44,987 bases of DNA. Source: a bacterium (GTDB taxonomy: Bacteria > SZUA-79 > Acidulodesulfobacterales > Acidulodesulfobacteraceae). The notes beneath the pieces were generated by a model, which worked only from the letters and a program-made list of their open reading frames with translations, searched no databases and was not told where the DNA came from. A program made the translations under genes and the position numbers. Below, one piece after another: positions 24,936 to 33,010 of the stretch (position 1 is its first letter; every line of letters begins with the position of its first letter). Location: NCBI GenBank assembly GCA_021822485.1, contig JAKAQP010000010.1:1-44987 (forward strand), given 5' to 3'.

Positions 24936-25145
24936 GGTCCAATCAAATATTTCAAAATGCTTTACGCTTCGGCGGCTTGCCGCCTTCGCATATTCTTTCG
25001 CTGAAAAAGACATATCGTTTAGTATAAAGCCTTTGGCTTTATAAACGCTAAACTCCATATTTTTTCAAAACATGCGAAAGAATATATGTAAACCATTTTT
25101 ATTCGTCCTTTTCGTCTTGTCCTATGTAACCCCGTGTATTCCGAC

Positions 25146-25541
25146 TCACTTGCTTTTTCCTTCAGGAGCACTTAACAGCTTGACTAGACTATATAGAAGG
25201 TACAGTACTATAAGGACTACAAACGAGCCGGCGGCGGCAAGAATAATGCGCCATAACACAGCCCACCAATAACCTGTCCAAAATGGAAACATCCATTCCC
25301 TGAACATAACCGCAGCTAATAAAAAGCCGGCTATGCCAAGCGGTAATCCAAGAGGCAGCCCATTACAAATCCATGAATCAATATTAAACATAAGGGCTAA
25401 AGCAGCGGTTCCAATAATACTTATTACGATGAGCATTAGAATTGCAATAAGAATGGAATGGACCTGCCCATGAAAAAAAGATGTTAGTGTATAACCGATA
25501 ATAGCAACAAAGAAGGCTATAACTATTCTTTCCCAAAACAT
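25146..25541 (-). CDS. Four-helix membrane protein of unknown function
   Basis: A 131-residue, very hydrophobic protein with four predicted membrane helices (about 5-25, 28-52, 60-82 and 92-120), a Trp-rich loop (REWMFPFWTGYWWAVLW) and a short basic tail. AGAGGTGA precedes the ATG. I do not recognise a family. It stands alone within the element, 130 bp downstream of a truncated gene on the same strand. Confidence 0.6.
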   Translation of the reverse strand: MFWERIVIAFFVAIIGYTLTSFFHGQVHSILIAILMLIVISIIGTAALALMFNIDSWICNGLPLGLPLGIAGFLLAAVMFREWMFPFWTGYWWAVLWRIILAAAGSFVVLIVLYLLYSLVKLLSAPEGKSK

Positions 25542-25653
25542 TAATCACCTCTTCCCTATAAATATTTTATATATATTTTATCTTTAATAAACTTTTTATG
25601 CTCCCGCCTTTAATCTTAAACTCTTAATATTTTAAAGTTTATTATATTTAGAA

Positions 25654-25884
25654 TTAACCATACATATAGTAAAAATGGTATTGCGCCGGCAAAACAAGCT
25701 TCAATAAACTCAGATAAATAGGAATGCCGCTGATACACAATGTAATCATAAATTTACAAAAATCACGCTCTACGCTAATAGAATTAACCACAATTGATTT
25801 ACCTGCTTCATATAAAGCTTTATCATACGTCGAAAAGCGGCGAACCTTCTTTGCAATAGGTTGCAACGATTTTTTTATCTCCAA
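25654..25884 (-). CDS. Short membrane-associated protein, probably truncated
   Basis: A 76-residue frame: a basic N-terminal part (KKVRRFSTYDKALYEAGKSIVVNSISVERDFCKF), then one hydrophobic stretch (MITLCISGIPIYLSLLKLVLP), then an abrupt AQYHFYYMYG end. The ending looks like out-of-frame or replaced sequence, suggesting the C-terminal part of a larger multi-helix membrane protein has been lost. No ribosome site is clear. Function unknown. Confidence 0.4.
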   Translation of the reverse strand: MEIKKSLQPIAKKVRRFSTYDKALYEAGKSIVVNSISVERDFCKFMITLCISGIPIYLSLLKLVLPAQYHFYYMYG

Positions 25885-26141
25885 TTTTTGAAATTTCTGT
25901 CTGATTTAAAAAAACAGCAGCTTTAAAAATATCTCCGGTTTTTGGGCATGTAAAAAACATTATATAAGGTATTTGTTATGAATCTGTATTAAAAGATTAA
26001 GGCAAACACAGGTATTTCATTTTCTCCTTCCACATTCAAATTATAGGTATTTGCGTCAGAACATATTGGATATTTTATTTTTAAATTGTCGTAGTTATCC
26101 ATAGTTTTATCCCCATTAACCGCTGAAATCTTAAACCTTTA

Positions 26142-26390
26142 TCATTTCTGCTTCTGGATTACGCTTAAATTATGCTGGGCCGTGGCATTTCCCTGTGCGG
26201 CGGCTAATTTAAGCCAGTAGACGGCCGTATAATAGTTTTGCGGCACTCCGTGACCTAAATAATAAGCATAGCCTAAATTATTTTCCTCCTTTGGAGTGAG
26301 GGTTTGACCATAGCTTAAGGAGGGTGCTTCAACCATTGCCGATAGTAAAACAAATAATAAAACAATTATGAGTCGTTTAATTTTCATCAT
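26142..26390 (-). CDS. Exported Sel1-repeat protein
   Basis: An 82-residue protein with a signal peptide (MMKIKRLIIVLLFVLLSAMVEA) and a single Sel1-like repeat pair: NNLGYAYYLGHGVPQNYYTAVYWLKLAAAQGNATAQHNLSVI. Sel1 repeats mediate protein contacts; most family members have several, so this is a minimal or cut-down one. AAAGGAG lies just before the ATG pair at 26390/26387. The A+T-rich stretch 26391-26759 upstream shows no gene. Confidence 0.65.
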   Translation of the reverse strand: MMKIKRLIIVLLFVLLSAMVEAPSLSYGQTLTPKEENNLGYAYYLGHGVPQNYYTAVYWLKLAAAQGNATAQHNLSVIQKQK

Positions 26391-26759
26391 TCCACTCCTT
26401 TAACAGTTAAATTGAGTTTTAAATTAATTAATATGTAAGATGATAATATTAAATAAATATTATTTAAAAAAATCAATAATTTTTTTATGCCCAAATCCAG
26501 AATTTATGATTTTATTATTGCTATATTATCTTATATAATTATTACAATATTATGAAGTTTATATTAAATTTTTGTTACGGTTTTTAAATAATATAATATT
26601 TTTATTTTAATTATTGCCGCCGCCAAAAACAAAAACGGCACGGACGCTATATGAAACATCTTTACTCTGTTATAATAAGCCTAATATTGCGCTCAAATAA
26701 TTGACTACCTTTACTAATATTATAGCGCATATTGAACAATATAATGACGGAAGATTAAA

Positions 26760-26990
26760 ATGTTTATCGCAGAATTAATTTTAGCGGCGGCGGAAATTTT
26801 GCTTTTGGTTTATTTGGTCGGGAAACAAAAAGAAATGGCAAGGGGAAAGCGCAGAATAGAGTTTGAGAAAAAATCTGTTAAAAATCTTAAAGAAATACTC
26901 TAAGAAGATTTTATCCCTGAACTTGAGGCAAGGAAAAATAAAATATTAGACGAGTTTGCGGAGAAATTATATAACTGCCATATGCGATAA
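26760..26990 (+). pseudogene. Small membrane-anchored protein with in-frame stop
   Basis: ATG 26760 opens a 47-codon frame (FIAELILAAAEILLLVYLVGK as a membrane helix, then a basic tail) that ends at TAA 26901-26903. The same frame continues as charged helical sequence EDFIPELEARKNKILDEFAEKLYN to a stop at 26988-26990. The two parts look like one 75-residue protein split by a nonsense codon; alternatively the 47-residue form is the product. It ends seven bases before the convergent integrase stop. Confidence 0.4.
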
Positions 26991-26996
26991 TCAGCT

Positions 26997-28067
26997 TTAT
27001 TTTTTACTCCAAACATCGTCAACCGCTTTCTTAAGCGTCTCAGGGACTAAATGGCTATACCGCTTCGTCATTTGCGTCGTCCTATGTCCTAACAGTTCGC
27101 CTGTAATAAATAAAGACGTCCCGTTTTTAACCATTTTTGACGCAAAAACATGCCTTAAATCATGTATCCTTAAGTCTTTTAATCCCGCATTTTTACAGGC
27201 GGTTTTAAAAGAACGCTTAAAATCGTTTAATTTAGCCCCGTTTTTATTGAATACATATTCAGATTTTTCTTTTTTGGTAGGGGACAAATTGTCCCCTACC
27301 ACTTTTTCTTTCTCAATACCGCCTAAAAGTTCTTTCAGCGGCTTACTTATAGGAACATAGCGGTCGTATTTCGTTTTAGTCCCTTTTATCGCTATTATAT
27401 CGTTCTGCAAGTCCACGTCGTCCCATTTAAGATTTAAAGCCTCGCCTTTACGACAGCCGGTATAAATAAGAAAGGTTATCAGGTCTTTAGTAAGTTTATT
27501 CGTAGCCCCGGCGATAAGTTTATTTATATCTTGGTCGGATAAGGTTTTTAGGCGGGATAGTTCGTTGAGTTTCTTAATGCCGACGCAGGGGTTCTTATCG
27601 AGATAGCCTTTTTTAATGCAAAAAACAAAAAAATTATATAATGTAGCAATTTCGATATTAATTAATCTGAAACTTATATCCTGCTCTCTTTTGCCTGTAT
27701 TTTTTGGCATAGATAATACTTCAAGTTTTCTTATAAGCTGATATTTCTCTAAATCGGCGACGGAAATATTTTTAATATCCGAATTATTAAATACCGGCAA
27801 GAAATGTTTTGACATATGCGTCCTTAATTCTTTAGTCGCGAATGAAACTGTTTGGCTCCCGATATATTCTGTAAAAACTTCTTTAAATGTATATTTGCCC
27901 GCATTTTTAATCGGTATATTAAACCTATCCCGTATCGTATCCGCATAAATTGCCGAAGCTATCTCTTGGGCGGTTTCTTTATCTTTCGTCTTGCAGGAAT
28001 ATTGATAATGCTTGTTATCAAGCCTAAATTCGCACCAAAAAACCTGTCCGCGCTTATAAATTCTCAT
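26997..28067 (-). CDS. int: Tyrosine-type site-specific integrase
   Basis: Catalyses integration at tRNA-Ala. The 356-residue protein has an N-terminal arm-binding-like part (IYKRGQVFWCEFRLDNKHYQYSCKTKD), a SAM-like core-binding domain (about 65-165) and the catalytic domain with the full set: TGCRKGEALNLKW (Arg), the TKTKYDRYVPI beta-turn Lys region, HDLRHVFAS (His-x-x-Arg), LGHRTTQMTKRYSHL (His and the Tyr nucleophile). It sits 131 bp from the tRNA-Ala 3' end and faces away from it, as in other tRNA-borne islands. It appears intact. Confidence 0.93.
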   Translation of the reverse strand: MRIYKRGQVFWCEFRLDNKHYQYSCKTKDKETAQEIASAIYADTIRDRFNIPIKNAGKYTFKEVFTEYIGSQTVSFATKELRTHMSKHFLPVFNNSDIKNISVADLEKYQLIRKLEVLSMPKNTGKREQDISFRLINIEIATLYNFFVFCIKKGYLDKNPCVGIKKLNELSRLKTLSDQDINKLIAGATNKLTKDLITFLIYTGCRKGEALNLKWDDVDLQNDIIAIKGTKTKYDRYVPISKPLKELLGGIEKEKVVGDNLSPTKKEKSEYVFNKNGAKLNDFKRSFKTACKNAGLKDLRIHDLRHVFASKMVKNGTSLFITGELLGHRTTQMTKRYSHLVPETLKKAVDDVWSKK

Positions 28068-28085
28068 ATTAATTTACCCTAAAAA

Positions 28086-28103
28086 CTGTATGCGTTTTTG
28101 TAT
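28086..28103 (+). repeat. Possible integrase arm-type site, right copy
   Basis: CTGTATGCGTTTTTGTAT, an exact match in the same orientation to 17668-17685. It lies between the integrase start and the right attachment repeat, so integrase binding here could also control its own gene. Confidence 0.5.
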
Positions 28104-28183
28104 GTAAATTTCGTTAAATTTACGTAAATTCTATCAAAATTTAGAAATTATGTCAAGATAGGATATTGCTTGAAAGGCTTAAA

Positions 28184-28248
28184 TACTGCGGTTTTTAATG
28201 GTGGAGCTGATCGGGGTCGAACCGACGACCTCTTGCATGCCATGCAAG
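28184..28248. repeat. Right attachment site (overlaps tRNA-Ala)
   Basis: Identical over 65 bp to 17546-17610. It covers the 3' 50 nt of the intact tRNA-Ala and 15 bp beyond its CCA end. Recombination between the two copies would excise 10.6 kb and leave the tRNA intact. Confidence 0.9.
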
Positions 28249-28274
28249 CGCTCTGCCAACTGAGCTACAGCCCC
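28199..28274 (-). tRNA. tRNA-Ala (anticodon GGC)
   Basis: A 76-nt cloverleaf on the minus strand: acceptor GGGGCTG/CAGCTCC with the G3-U70 pair that identifies alanine tRNAs, D arm with AGCTCAGTTGGCAGAGC, anticodon stem CTTGC/GCAAG with loop ATGGCAT (anticodon GGC), T arm with GTTCGAC, and an encoded CCA. It serves as the integration target of the adjacent element. Confidence 0.97.
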
Positions 28275-28610
28275 ATTATATACATTTCGGTTTAATTAAT
28301 TTTATAATACTATAATATAAGGTTTTAAGTCAATAAAAAACATAAACTTAATCCTGCGTTAGAAATTTTTAATCCTATCGTATCCCTAAGGGGGGTATTT
28401 TTTAAATTGAATAAATTAAACAATTTTTTAGGCGGTTTTTTTCGTCTAAATTCTATAATGCTATATTATAATGCATTATATTATTATTTATCTAAATTTA
28501 CATTTATATTTATCTTAACATAAGATTATGTGTAGAATATTACATAATTATATAGTCCATATATTTAATTCCATATGTTTTTATAGCTTTTAATCAAATA
28601 AAGGCATAAA

Positions 28611-28681
28611 AAAATAACCGTACAAAAATAACCGTACAAAAATAATTGGACAAAATTAACCGGACGAATTAACCGGACGAC
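28611..28681. repeat. Degenerate 13-14-bp tandem repeat
   Basis: About five units of the form AAAATAACCGTAC, drifting to AATTAACCGGAC. Located in the gene-free stretch 28275-29029. No gene is seen in 28275-28610. Confidence 0.6.
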
Positions 28682-28709
28682 TTGAAATTTCAAAAATATG
28701 CGTTATAAT
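28682..28709 (+). promoter_or_regulatory. Promoter for a candidate small RNA
   Basis: TTGAAA (28682-28687), 16-bp spacer, consensus TATAAT (28704-28709). Predicted start near 28716. Confidence 0.55.
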
Positions 28710-28715
28710 TAAATT

Positions 28716-28881
28716 AAAGAAAGAAAATAAATTTGAGGCAAAGGAATTTAAGAATATATATTTATCAAAGGAATTTAAGAATATATATTTATTATGCAGC
28801 ATGCCGCCGTCAGTCAGTTTAATGCTTAACTTTAAGCACATTGGACGTTAAAAACCAGTGACTGCAACGGCGGTATTTTTA
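28716..28881 (+). ncRNA. Candidate small RNA of about 165 nt
   Basis: Runs from the promoter to a strong hairpin with a T tract and contains no credible gene. The 5' part holds two copies of a 27-bp unit (28740-28766 and 28767-28792; AAAGGAATTTAAG core). The 3' end is ATGCCGCCGT (28801-28810) paired with ACGGCGGTAT (28867-28876), AGTCA/TGACT inside (28812-28816/28859-28863), and an inner hairpin TGCTTAA/TTAAGCA (28823-28829/28832-28838), followed by TTTTTATTT. It could be an independent RNA or a terminated leader ahead of the HIT gene. I recognise no riboswitch class. Confidence 0.4.
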
Positions 28882-29029
28882 TTTCAAAATAAGATTTTGC
28901 TTTCATGTATTAATCTCAATCCTACCGAATACCAAAAATAACAAATATAATTTATCGCCGTCCCGCTTTTAAATTCTTTTCGTAAAATTTTATTGTTTAA
29001 ATTTCATAAATTATTTATAATAAAAAATT

Positions 29030-29392
29030 ATGAAATTTAAAGACGACTGCATTTTTTGTAAAATAGCGAATAAACGGATACCTGCCGAAATAATCGAGGA
29101 AACCGACGGTTTTATCGTAATAAAAGATATGAATCCGGTAGCTCCGATACATCTTTTAATAATCTCTAAGTCGCACTACGACAGCGTTTTGGATGTAGGA
29201 TGCAAAGGCGGCGCCGATAAAAGCGGCGGCAGAGAACTTTTTGGAATATTAGGCTCGCTTGCCGACAAATTTAACGTTGCGGATAAAGGTTTCAGGACTG
29301 TTATCAATACTAAAGAAGACGGCGGACAGACCGTCAACCATCTTCATATTCATTTTATGGCGGGCAGGGGATTCGGCTGGCCTCCCGGTTAA
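29030..29392 (+). CDS. HIT family nucleotide phosphohydrolase (HinT-like)
   Basis: A 120-residue histidine-triad protein, probably a purine nucleoside phosphoramidase. It has the N-terminal DDCIFCKIANKRIPAEII segment, DMNPVAPIHLLII and the histidine triad HLHIH near residues 104-108, ending in RGFGWPPG as in HinT. A Gly/Lys-rich insertion (GCKGGADKSGGRE) lies between the two halves. No clear ribosome site precedes the ATG. It is separated from speE by 89 bp. Confidence 0.92.
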   Translation: MKFKDDCIFCKIANKRIPAEIIEETDGFIVIKDMNPVAPIHLLIISKSHYDSVLDVGCKGGADKSGGRELFGILGSLADKFNVADKGFRTVINTKEDGGQTVNHLHIHFMAGRGFGWPPG

Positions 29393-29481
29393 TCCAAGTG
29401 TTATAGCTTTATATTGAACTGCTGCGTTTTAGAACAATAAATAAAAAATTTAAACTGGAAAAATTAAAACTGGAAAAATTA

Positions 29482-30345
29482 ATGGAAACTTGGTTTTTTG
29501 AGAATCAGACGGGCAATTTTGGAATAAAAATTAGGGTTGAATCTATATTGTTTCACGAACATTCTGATTATCAGGAGATAGCGGTTTATGATACTTTGGA
29601 ATTCGGCAAAGTGCTTGTTTTAGATAAAGCGGTTATGTTTTCGGATAAAAACGAGTTTGTTTACCATGAAATGCTTGGTCTAGTCCCTTTATTTTCGCAT
29701 AAAAAACCTGAAAGAATTCTCATAATCGGCGGCGGCGACGGCGGCGTAGTTAGGGAATGCCTCAAAAATCCTTTCGTTAAACACATAGACCTTGTCGAAA
29801 TAGATAAAAAAGTAATCGACGTTTCCAAAAAATTTTTTCCGGAAATCGCCTGCAAACTTGACGACAAAAGGGTAAGGATATTGGCAGAAGACGGAATAGC
29901 ATTTGTAAAAAGAGTTAATTCTGGCAACAGGGAAGACGAAAAGTACGATGTTATACTTATAGATTCTACCGATCCCATAGGTCCGGCTGAAGGGTTGTTC
30001 AGGCGCGATTTTTACGAAGCTGCCTCCGGTTCTCTGAAAGGCGACGGAATATTTGCGGCGCAGACTGAATCTCCATTTTTTAATAAAAATTTAATTAAAG
30101 ACGTAGGAAAAATTATAAGGGAAATTTATGAAAAATCATCGCTTTATCTGGCTTCTATACCGGTTTATCCCAGCGGTTTATGGAGTTTTACGGCAGGCTC
30201 CAAAAAATATGATACTAAAGTTATAAACGAAAGTTACGATAATTTTGATTTTGCGGGTCTTGAGCCTGATTTAAAATACTATTCCCGCGAAATACATTCC
30301 GCCTCTTTCATTTTACCTAACTTTATAAAGGAGATATTAAAATAA
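29482..30345 (+). CDS. speE: Polyamine aminopropyltransferase (spermidine synthase)
   Basis: Transfers aminopropyl from decarboxylated AdoMet to putrescine. The 287-residue protein has the N-terminal beta domain (FHEHSDYQEIAVYDTLEFGKVLVLD), the AdoMet loop IIGGGDGGVVRECLK, LVEIDKKVIDVSKKFFP, the catalytic region DSTDPIGPAEGLF and a C-terminal tail near SYDNFDFAGLEPDLKYYSREIHSASFILP. Family length is normal. The next gene is speB, 9 bp later, and the donor comes from SpeD encoded at 2597-3004. Confidence 0.95.
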   Translation: METWFFENQTGNFGIKIRVESILFHEHSDYQEIAVYDTLEFGKVLVLDKAVMFSDKNEFVYHEMLGLVPLFSHKKPERILIIGGGDGGVVRECLKNPFVKHIDLVEIDKKVIDVSKKFFPEIACKLDDKRVRILAEDGIAFVKRVNSGNREDEKYDVILIDSTDPIGPAEGLFRRDFYEAASGSLKGDGIFAAQTESPFFNKNLIKDVGKIIREIYEKSSLYLASIPVYPSGLWSFTAGSKKYDTKVINESYDNFDFAGLEPDLKYYSREIHSASFILPNFIKEILK

Positions 30346-30354
30346 AAAAATTAT

Positions 30355-31233
30355 ATGATAGAAACCAACTTATCGAAAACCTCTTCATTTTTTAGTTCGA
30401 CGGATTCTTATGATAAATCCGATTTAATTCTTCTCGGTATTCCTATGGATTATACCGCAAGCAATATCCCGGGTTCTCGGTTTGCGCCCAAAAGAGTCAG
30501 AGAGTTGTCATATACGCTCGAAAATTACAGCCCTTTTTTTGACGATTTTATCGACGAAAAGTTTTACGATGCAGGGGATATAGTTCTGCCTTGGGGAAAT
30601 ACCGGCAAAAGCATTAAATTTATAGAAGAAACAGCAAAAGGAATCCTCGCCGACGGCAAAAAAATAGTCAGTATCGGCGGCGACCATTTAATCACGTATC
30701 CCATAGTAAAAGAGTATGCTGACAAATATAAAGATTTAGTCGTCTTGCAGTTTGATGCCCATACCGATTTAAGGGATGAGTGGAATGACGAAAAATATTC
30801 TCACGCTACGGTTCTAAAGCTTGTTTACGATATTATAAAAAAAGGCAATCTTTATCAGTTTGGAATTCGTTCAGGTTCTAAAGAAGAGTTCGATTTTGCT
30901 AAAAAAAATTGCCATATATATATAAACGATGTTTACGAACCTTTAAAAAAAGTTTTGGGCAATTTGTCGAATAAAGACGTTTATGTTACTATAGACATAG
31001 ACGTTCTGGACCCGGCTTTTGCGCCCGGAACCGGATATATAGAAGCAGGCGGAATATCCTCGAAAGAGCTTTTGGATTCGGTATCGCTTCTGTTGTCTGA
31101 ATCTAACATAAATATAGTTGGAGCCGACATTGTGGAAGTTTGTCCTCCTACCGATAATTCTGACAGGACTTCCGCTATTGCGGCAAAACTGCTTAGGGAA
31201 ATAATTATCGGAATGGCTAAAACTAATAAATAA
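30355..31233 (+). CDS. speB: Agmatinase
   Basis: Binuclear manganese ureohydrolase, agmatine to putrescine and urea. The 292-residue protein has all arginase-superfamily metal motifs: SIGGDHLIT, QFDAHTDLRDEW and TIDIDVLDPAFAPGTG, then EVCPPTDNSDRT. The context (spermidine synthase before, arginine decarboxylase after) fixes agmatine rather than arginine as the substrate. The ATG follows speE by 9 bp; pdaD follows after 117 bp. Confidence 0.93.
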   Translation: MIETNLSKTSSFFSSTDSYDKSDLILLGIPMDYTASNIPGSRFAPKRVRELSYTLENYSPFFDDFIDEKFYDAGDIVLPWGNTGKSIKFIEETAKGILADGKKIVSIGGDHLITYPIVKEYADKYKDLVVLQFDAHTDLRDEWNDEKYSHATVLKLVYDIIKKGNLYQFGIRSGSKEEFDFAKKNCHIYINDVYEPLKKVLGNLSNKDVYVTIDIDVLDPAFAPGTGYIEAGGISSKELLDSVSLLLSESNINIVGADIVEVCPPTDNSDRTSAIAAKLLREIIIGMAKTNK

Positions 31234-31350
31234 AATAAAATAAAAGATAAAATGAAAGATGAAGTAAAAAGACAGGTAAAATATTAAGCAAGACAAATTC
31301 AATCGTTAAATTATTAAATAAACGAACAGATTAAAACGGAGGAAATAACA

Positions 31351-31824
31351 GTGTTTGAAACACCCGATATATATACTCTGGCGGCGGGTACGTCGGAGGG
31401 AACTTCAAAATTGGGGGCATTCGATAATGCCATTTTAATAGCGGGAGTAGGTAATACTAATTTAATAAAACTTAGCTCCATTCTTCCGCCGAAAGCGGTT
31501 TATAAAGAAAAAATAGTTTATCCGAGAGGAGTTTTGGTTCCTATAGCATACGGCGCTATTACCGGCGATAAAAAAGGAGAAAAAATTGCTGCCGCCGTAG
31601 CAATCGCCGTTTCCGTAGAAGACGGCTTCGGAGTCATAATGGAATTTTCCGGCGTAACTTCCGCTCAAAATGCTGAGAAAACCGTTAGGAAGATGGCGGA
31701 AGACGCAATGAAACACAGAAATATAGGAATTAAAGAGATAATTTCTAAAAGCGCGGAACATACCGTAGAAAATTTCGGGTGCGCGTTTGCGTCTGTTCCT
31801 ATGTGGTATTCCAATCTTATATGA
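31351..31824 (+). CDS. pdaD: Pyruvoyl-dependent arginine decarboxylase
   Basis: Makes agmatine from arginine with a self-generated pyruvoyl group. The 157-residue proenzyme has GTSEGTSKLGAFDNAILIAGVGNTNLIKLSSILPP: the chain should cut between Ser42 and Ser43, leaving the pyruvoyl on the larger part. The C-terminal half has GVIMEFSG with the catalytic Glu region. The start is GTG 31351, supported by GGAGGAA ten bases upstream. It lies downstream of speB, so the three enzymes from arginine to spermidine are clustered. Confidence 0.93.
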   Translation: MFETPDIYTLAAGTSEGTSKLGAFDNAILIAGVGNTNLIKLSSILPPKAVYKEKIVYPRGVLVPIAYGAITGDKKGEKIAAAVAIAVSVEDGFGVIMEFSGVTSAQNAEKTVRKMAEDAMKHRNIGIKEIISKSAEHTVENFGCAFASVPMWYSNLI

Positions 31825-31914
31825 TATAATAAGTTCGCGTACGTAATGCTTTGTTCTTTCGTCGATTAATTATATTCGATTAAGCATCTTAAGATAATTT
31901 AAACAATGGGGGAT

Positions 31915-31982
31915 TAAGGCGCGGCAAAATCGGTGCTTCGTGTTTCTTAAAACGCCTTGCCGGTTTATATCCGCGCCTTAAA
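31915..31982 (+). promoter_or_regulatory. Inverted repeat directly before the flippase-like gene
   Basis: A perfect 11-bp repeat TTAAGGCGCGG (31915-31925)/CCGCGCCTTAA (31972-31982), with a competing inner CGGCAA (31923-31928)/TTGCCG (31958-31963). It ends 5 bp before the predicted GTG start and occupies the place of a ribosome site. It could be a terminator for pdaD or a structured leader; no T tract follows. Confidence 0.4.
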
Positions 31983-31987
31983 AAACA

Positions 31988-33010
31988 GTGAATAAAACCT
32001 TTATAATATCGACGTCTCTCGGTTTAATATTTGTCGTCGTTTTAGTAGTTTTGCTAGGTCCTAAAAATATAATTCAGATGGTTGACCGCTTGAATTATAT
32101 CGATTTTTTTATTTTATTTTTTATTTCTTATCTCGCGCTTTCTTTGTCGGCTCTTTCATTTAACAACGCTTTAAACGTATATGATTCAAAAATAGGTTTA
32201 ATAGATCTTTTAAATATAAAGCTTATAGGGTACAGCGCTAATTATATAGCTCCTTCTGGTATTTTTGCAGGTTTTATAGGGGGAGACGCCATAATGGCGC
32301 TGATGATTAAAAAAAGGACGTCGCTGGATTTCAAGCGAGGATTCTCTGCCGGTCTTGCAGCAAAGGTTATAGAATTTGCAATATTTCTTTTATTTATTTA
32401 TCTTGGACTTATATTGGGGTTTAAGTACTTTTATCTGCCGCCTGAAATATGGTATTTGCTGCTAATAGCGGCGATTTTCGTAGGAGTCGTAACCCTTATT
32501 TTTTTAATAAATCCAATAATCGACAACAGGTTTTTTACAAAATTCTTAAAATATTTGACGAGATATAAAGTATTAAACAAAGCAATTTTTAAAATACTAA
32601 AACATATAAATAATTTTGAAAAAGAGCTGCATCTTTTTTACGTTAAAGGTAAAAAATATCTTTTTTTAAGCCTTTTTTTAAGTTTGGTACAAACTGTAGT
32701 CCTTATATTTCAAATATGGCTTTTAGTTCATTATCTTGGCGTAAATATGGGATTTTCTAAAACGTTATTGGTATTTTCCGTGTCCATGCTGGTATTTGCG
32801 CTTCCTCTTGCGCCAGGTTCGGCAGGAACATACGAACTTTCGCAGGTCGGTCTTTTCGATTTGCTCGGACTCGGTTCGGATGTCGGACTTGCTTTTAGTT
32901 TGATAATGAGAGCTATTAATATACTTATGGTGGCTATATCTTTTTTTCTAGTGCCTCATTACGGTTTTCATTTTTTTAAAAAAAGGGAAGAAGAAAAGGA
33001 GGCAGTTTGA
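31988..33010 (+). CDS. Flippase-like membrane protein, LPG synthase TM/UPF0104 (YbhN) family
   Basis: A 340-residue integral membrane protein with about eight hydrophobic helices and the family's PSGIFAGFIGGDAIMALMI and LAPGSAGTYELSQVGLF segments (the second contains the conserved PGxxGxxE motif). The soluble acyltransferase domain of MprF is absent, so only the transport-like part is present. The start is GTG 31988 with no clear ribosome site, just after a hairpin. It is coupled to the following glycosyltransferase (TTGA overlap), suggesting a role in glycolipid or envelope polymer assembly; this is inference. Confidence 0.8.
   Translation: MNKTFIISTSLGLIFVVVLVVLLGPKNIIQMVDRLNYIDFFILFFISYLALSLSALSFNNALNVYDSKIGLIDLLNIKLIGYSANYIAPSGIFAGFIGGDAIMALMIKKRTSLDFKRGFSAGLAAKVIEFAIFLLFIYLGLILGFKYFYLPPEIWYLLLIAAIFVGVVTLIFLINPIIDNRFFTKFLKYLTRYKVLNKAIFKILKHINNFEKELHLFYVKGKKYLFLSLFLSLVQTVVLIFQIWLLVHYLGVNMGFSKTLLVFSVSMLVFALPLAPGSAGTYELSQVGLFDLLGLGSDVGLAFSLIMRAINILMVAISFFLVPHYGFHFFKKREEEKEAV

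Larger units (their letters stand above)
17546..28248. mobile_element. Integrated element at tRNA-Ala(GGC), about 10.7 kb
   Basis: Bounded by identical 65-bp direct repeats (17546-17610 and 28184-28248) derived from the 3' half of tRNA-Ala plus about 15 bp of downstream DNA. The intact tRNA lies at the right end next to a tyrosine integrase transcribed away from it. An 18-bp direct repeat occurs just inside both ends. Inside are a coiled-coil protein, a hairpin-dense non-coding locus, a second tyrosine recombinase, two propeller proteins, small membrane proteins and a Sel1 protein. No replication, conjugation or capsid gene is seen, so it is a small genomic island, perhaps a satellite or a decayed ICE. 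Confidence 0.85.

Noticed and set aside
26901-26903. Stop-codon recoding of the small membrane protein.
   Set aside because: The codon is TAA, which has no common bacterial recoding system, and no recoding structure is seen.
28611-28792. CRISPR array, because of short repeats in a row.
   Set aside because: Units are contiguous tandem copies without unique spacers and no cas genes are present.
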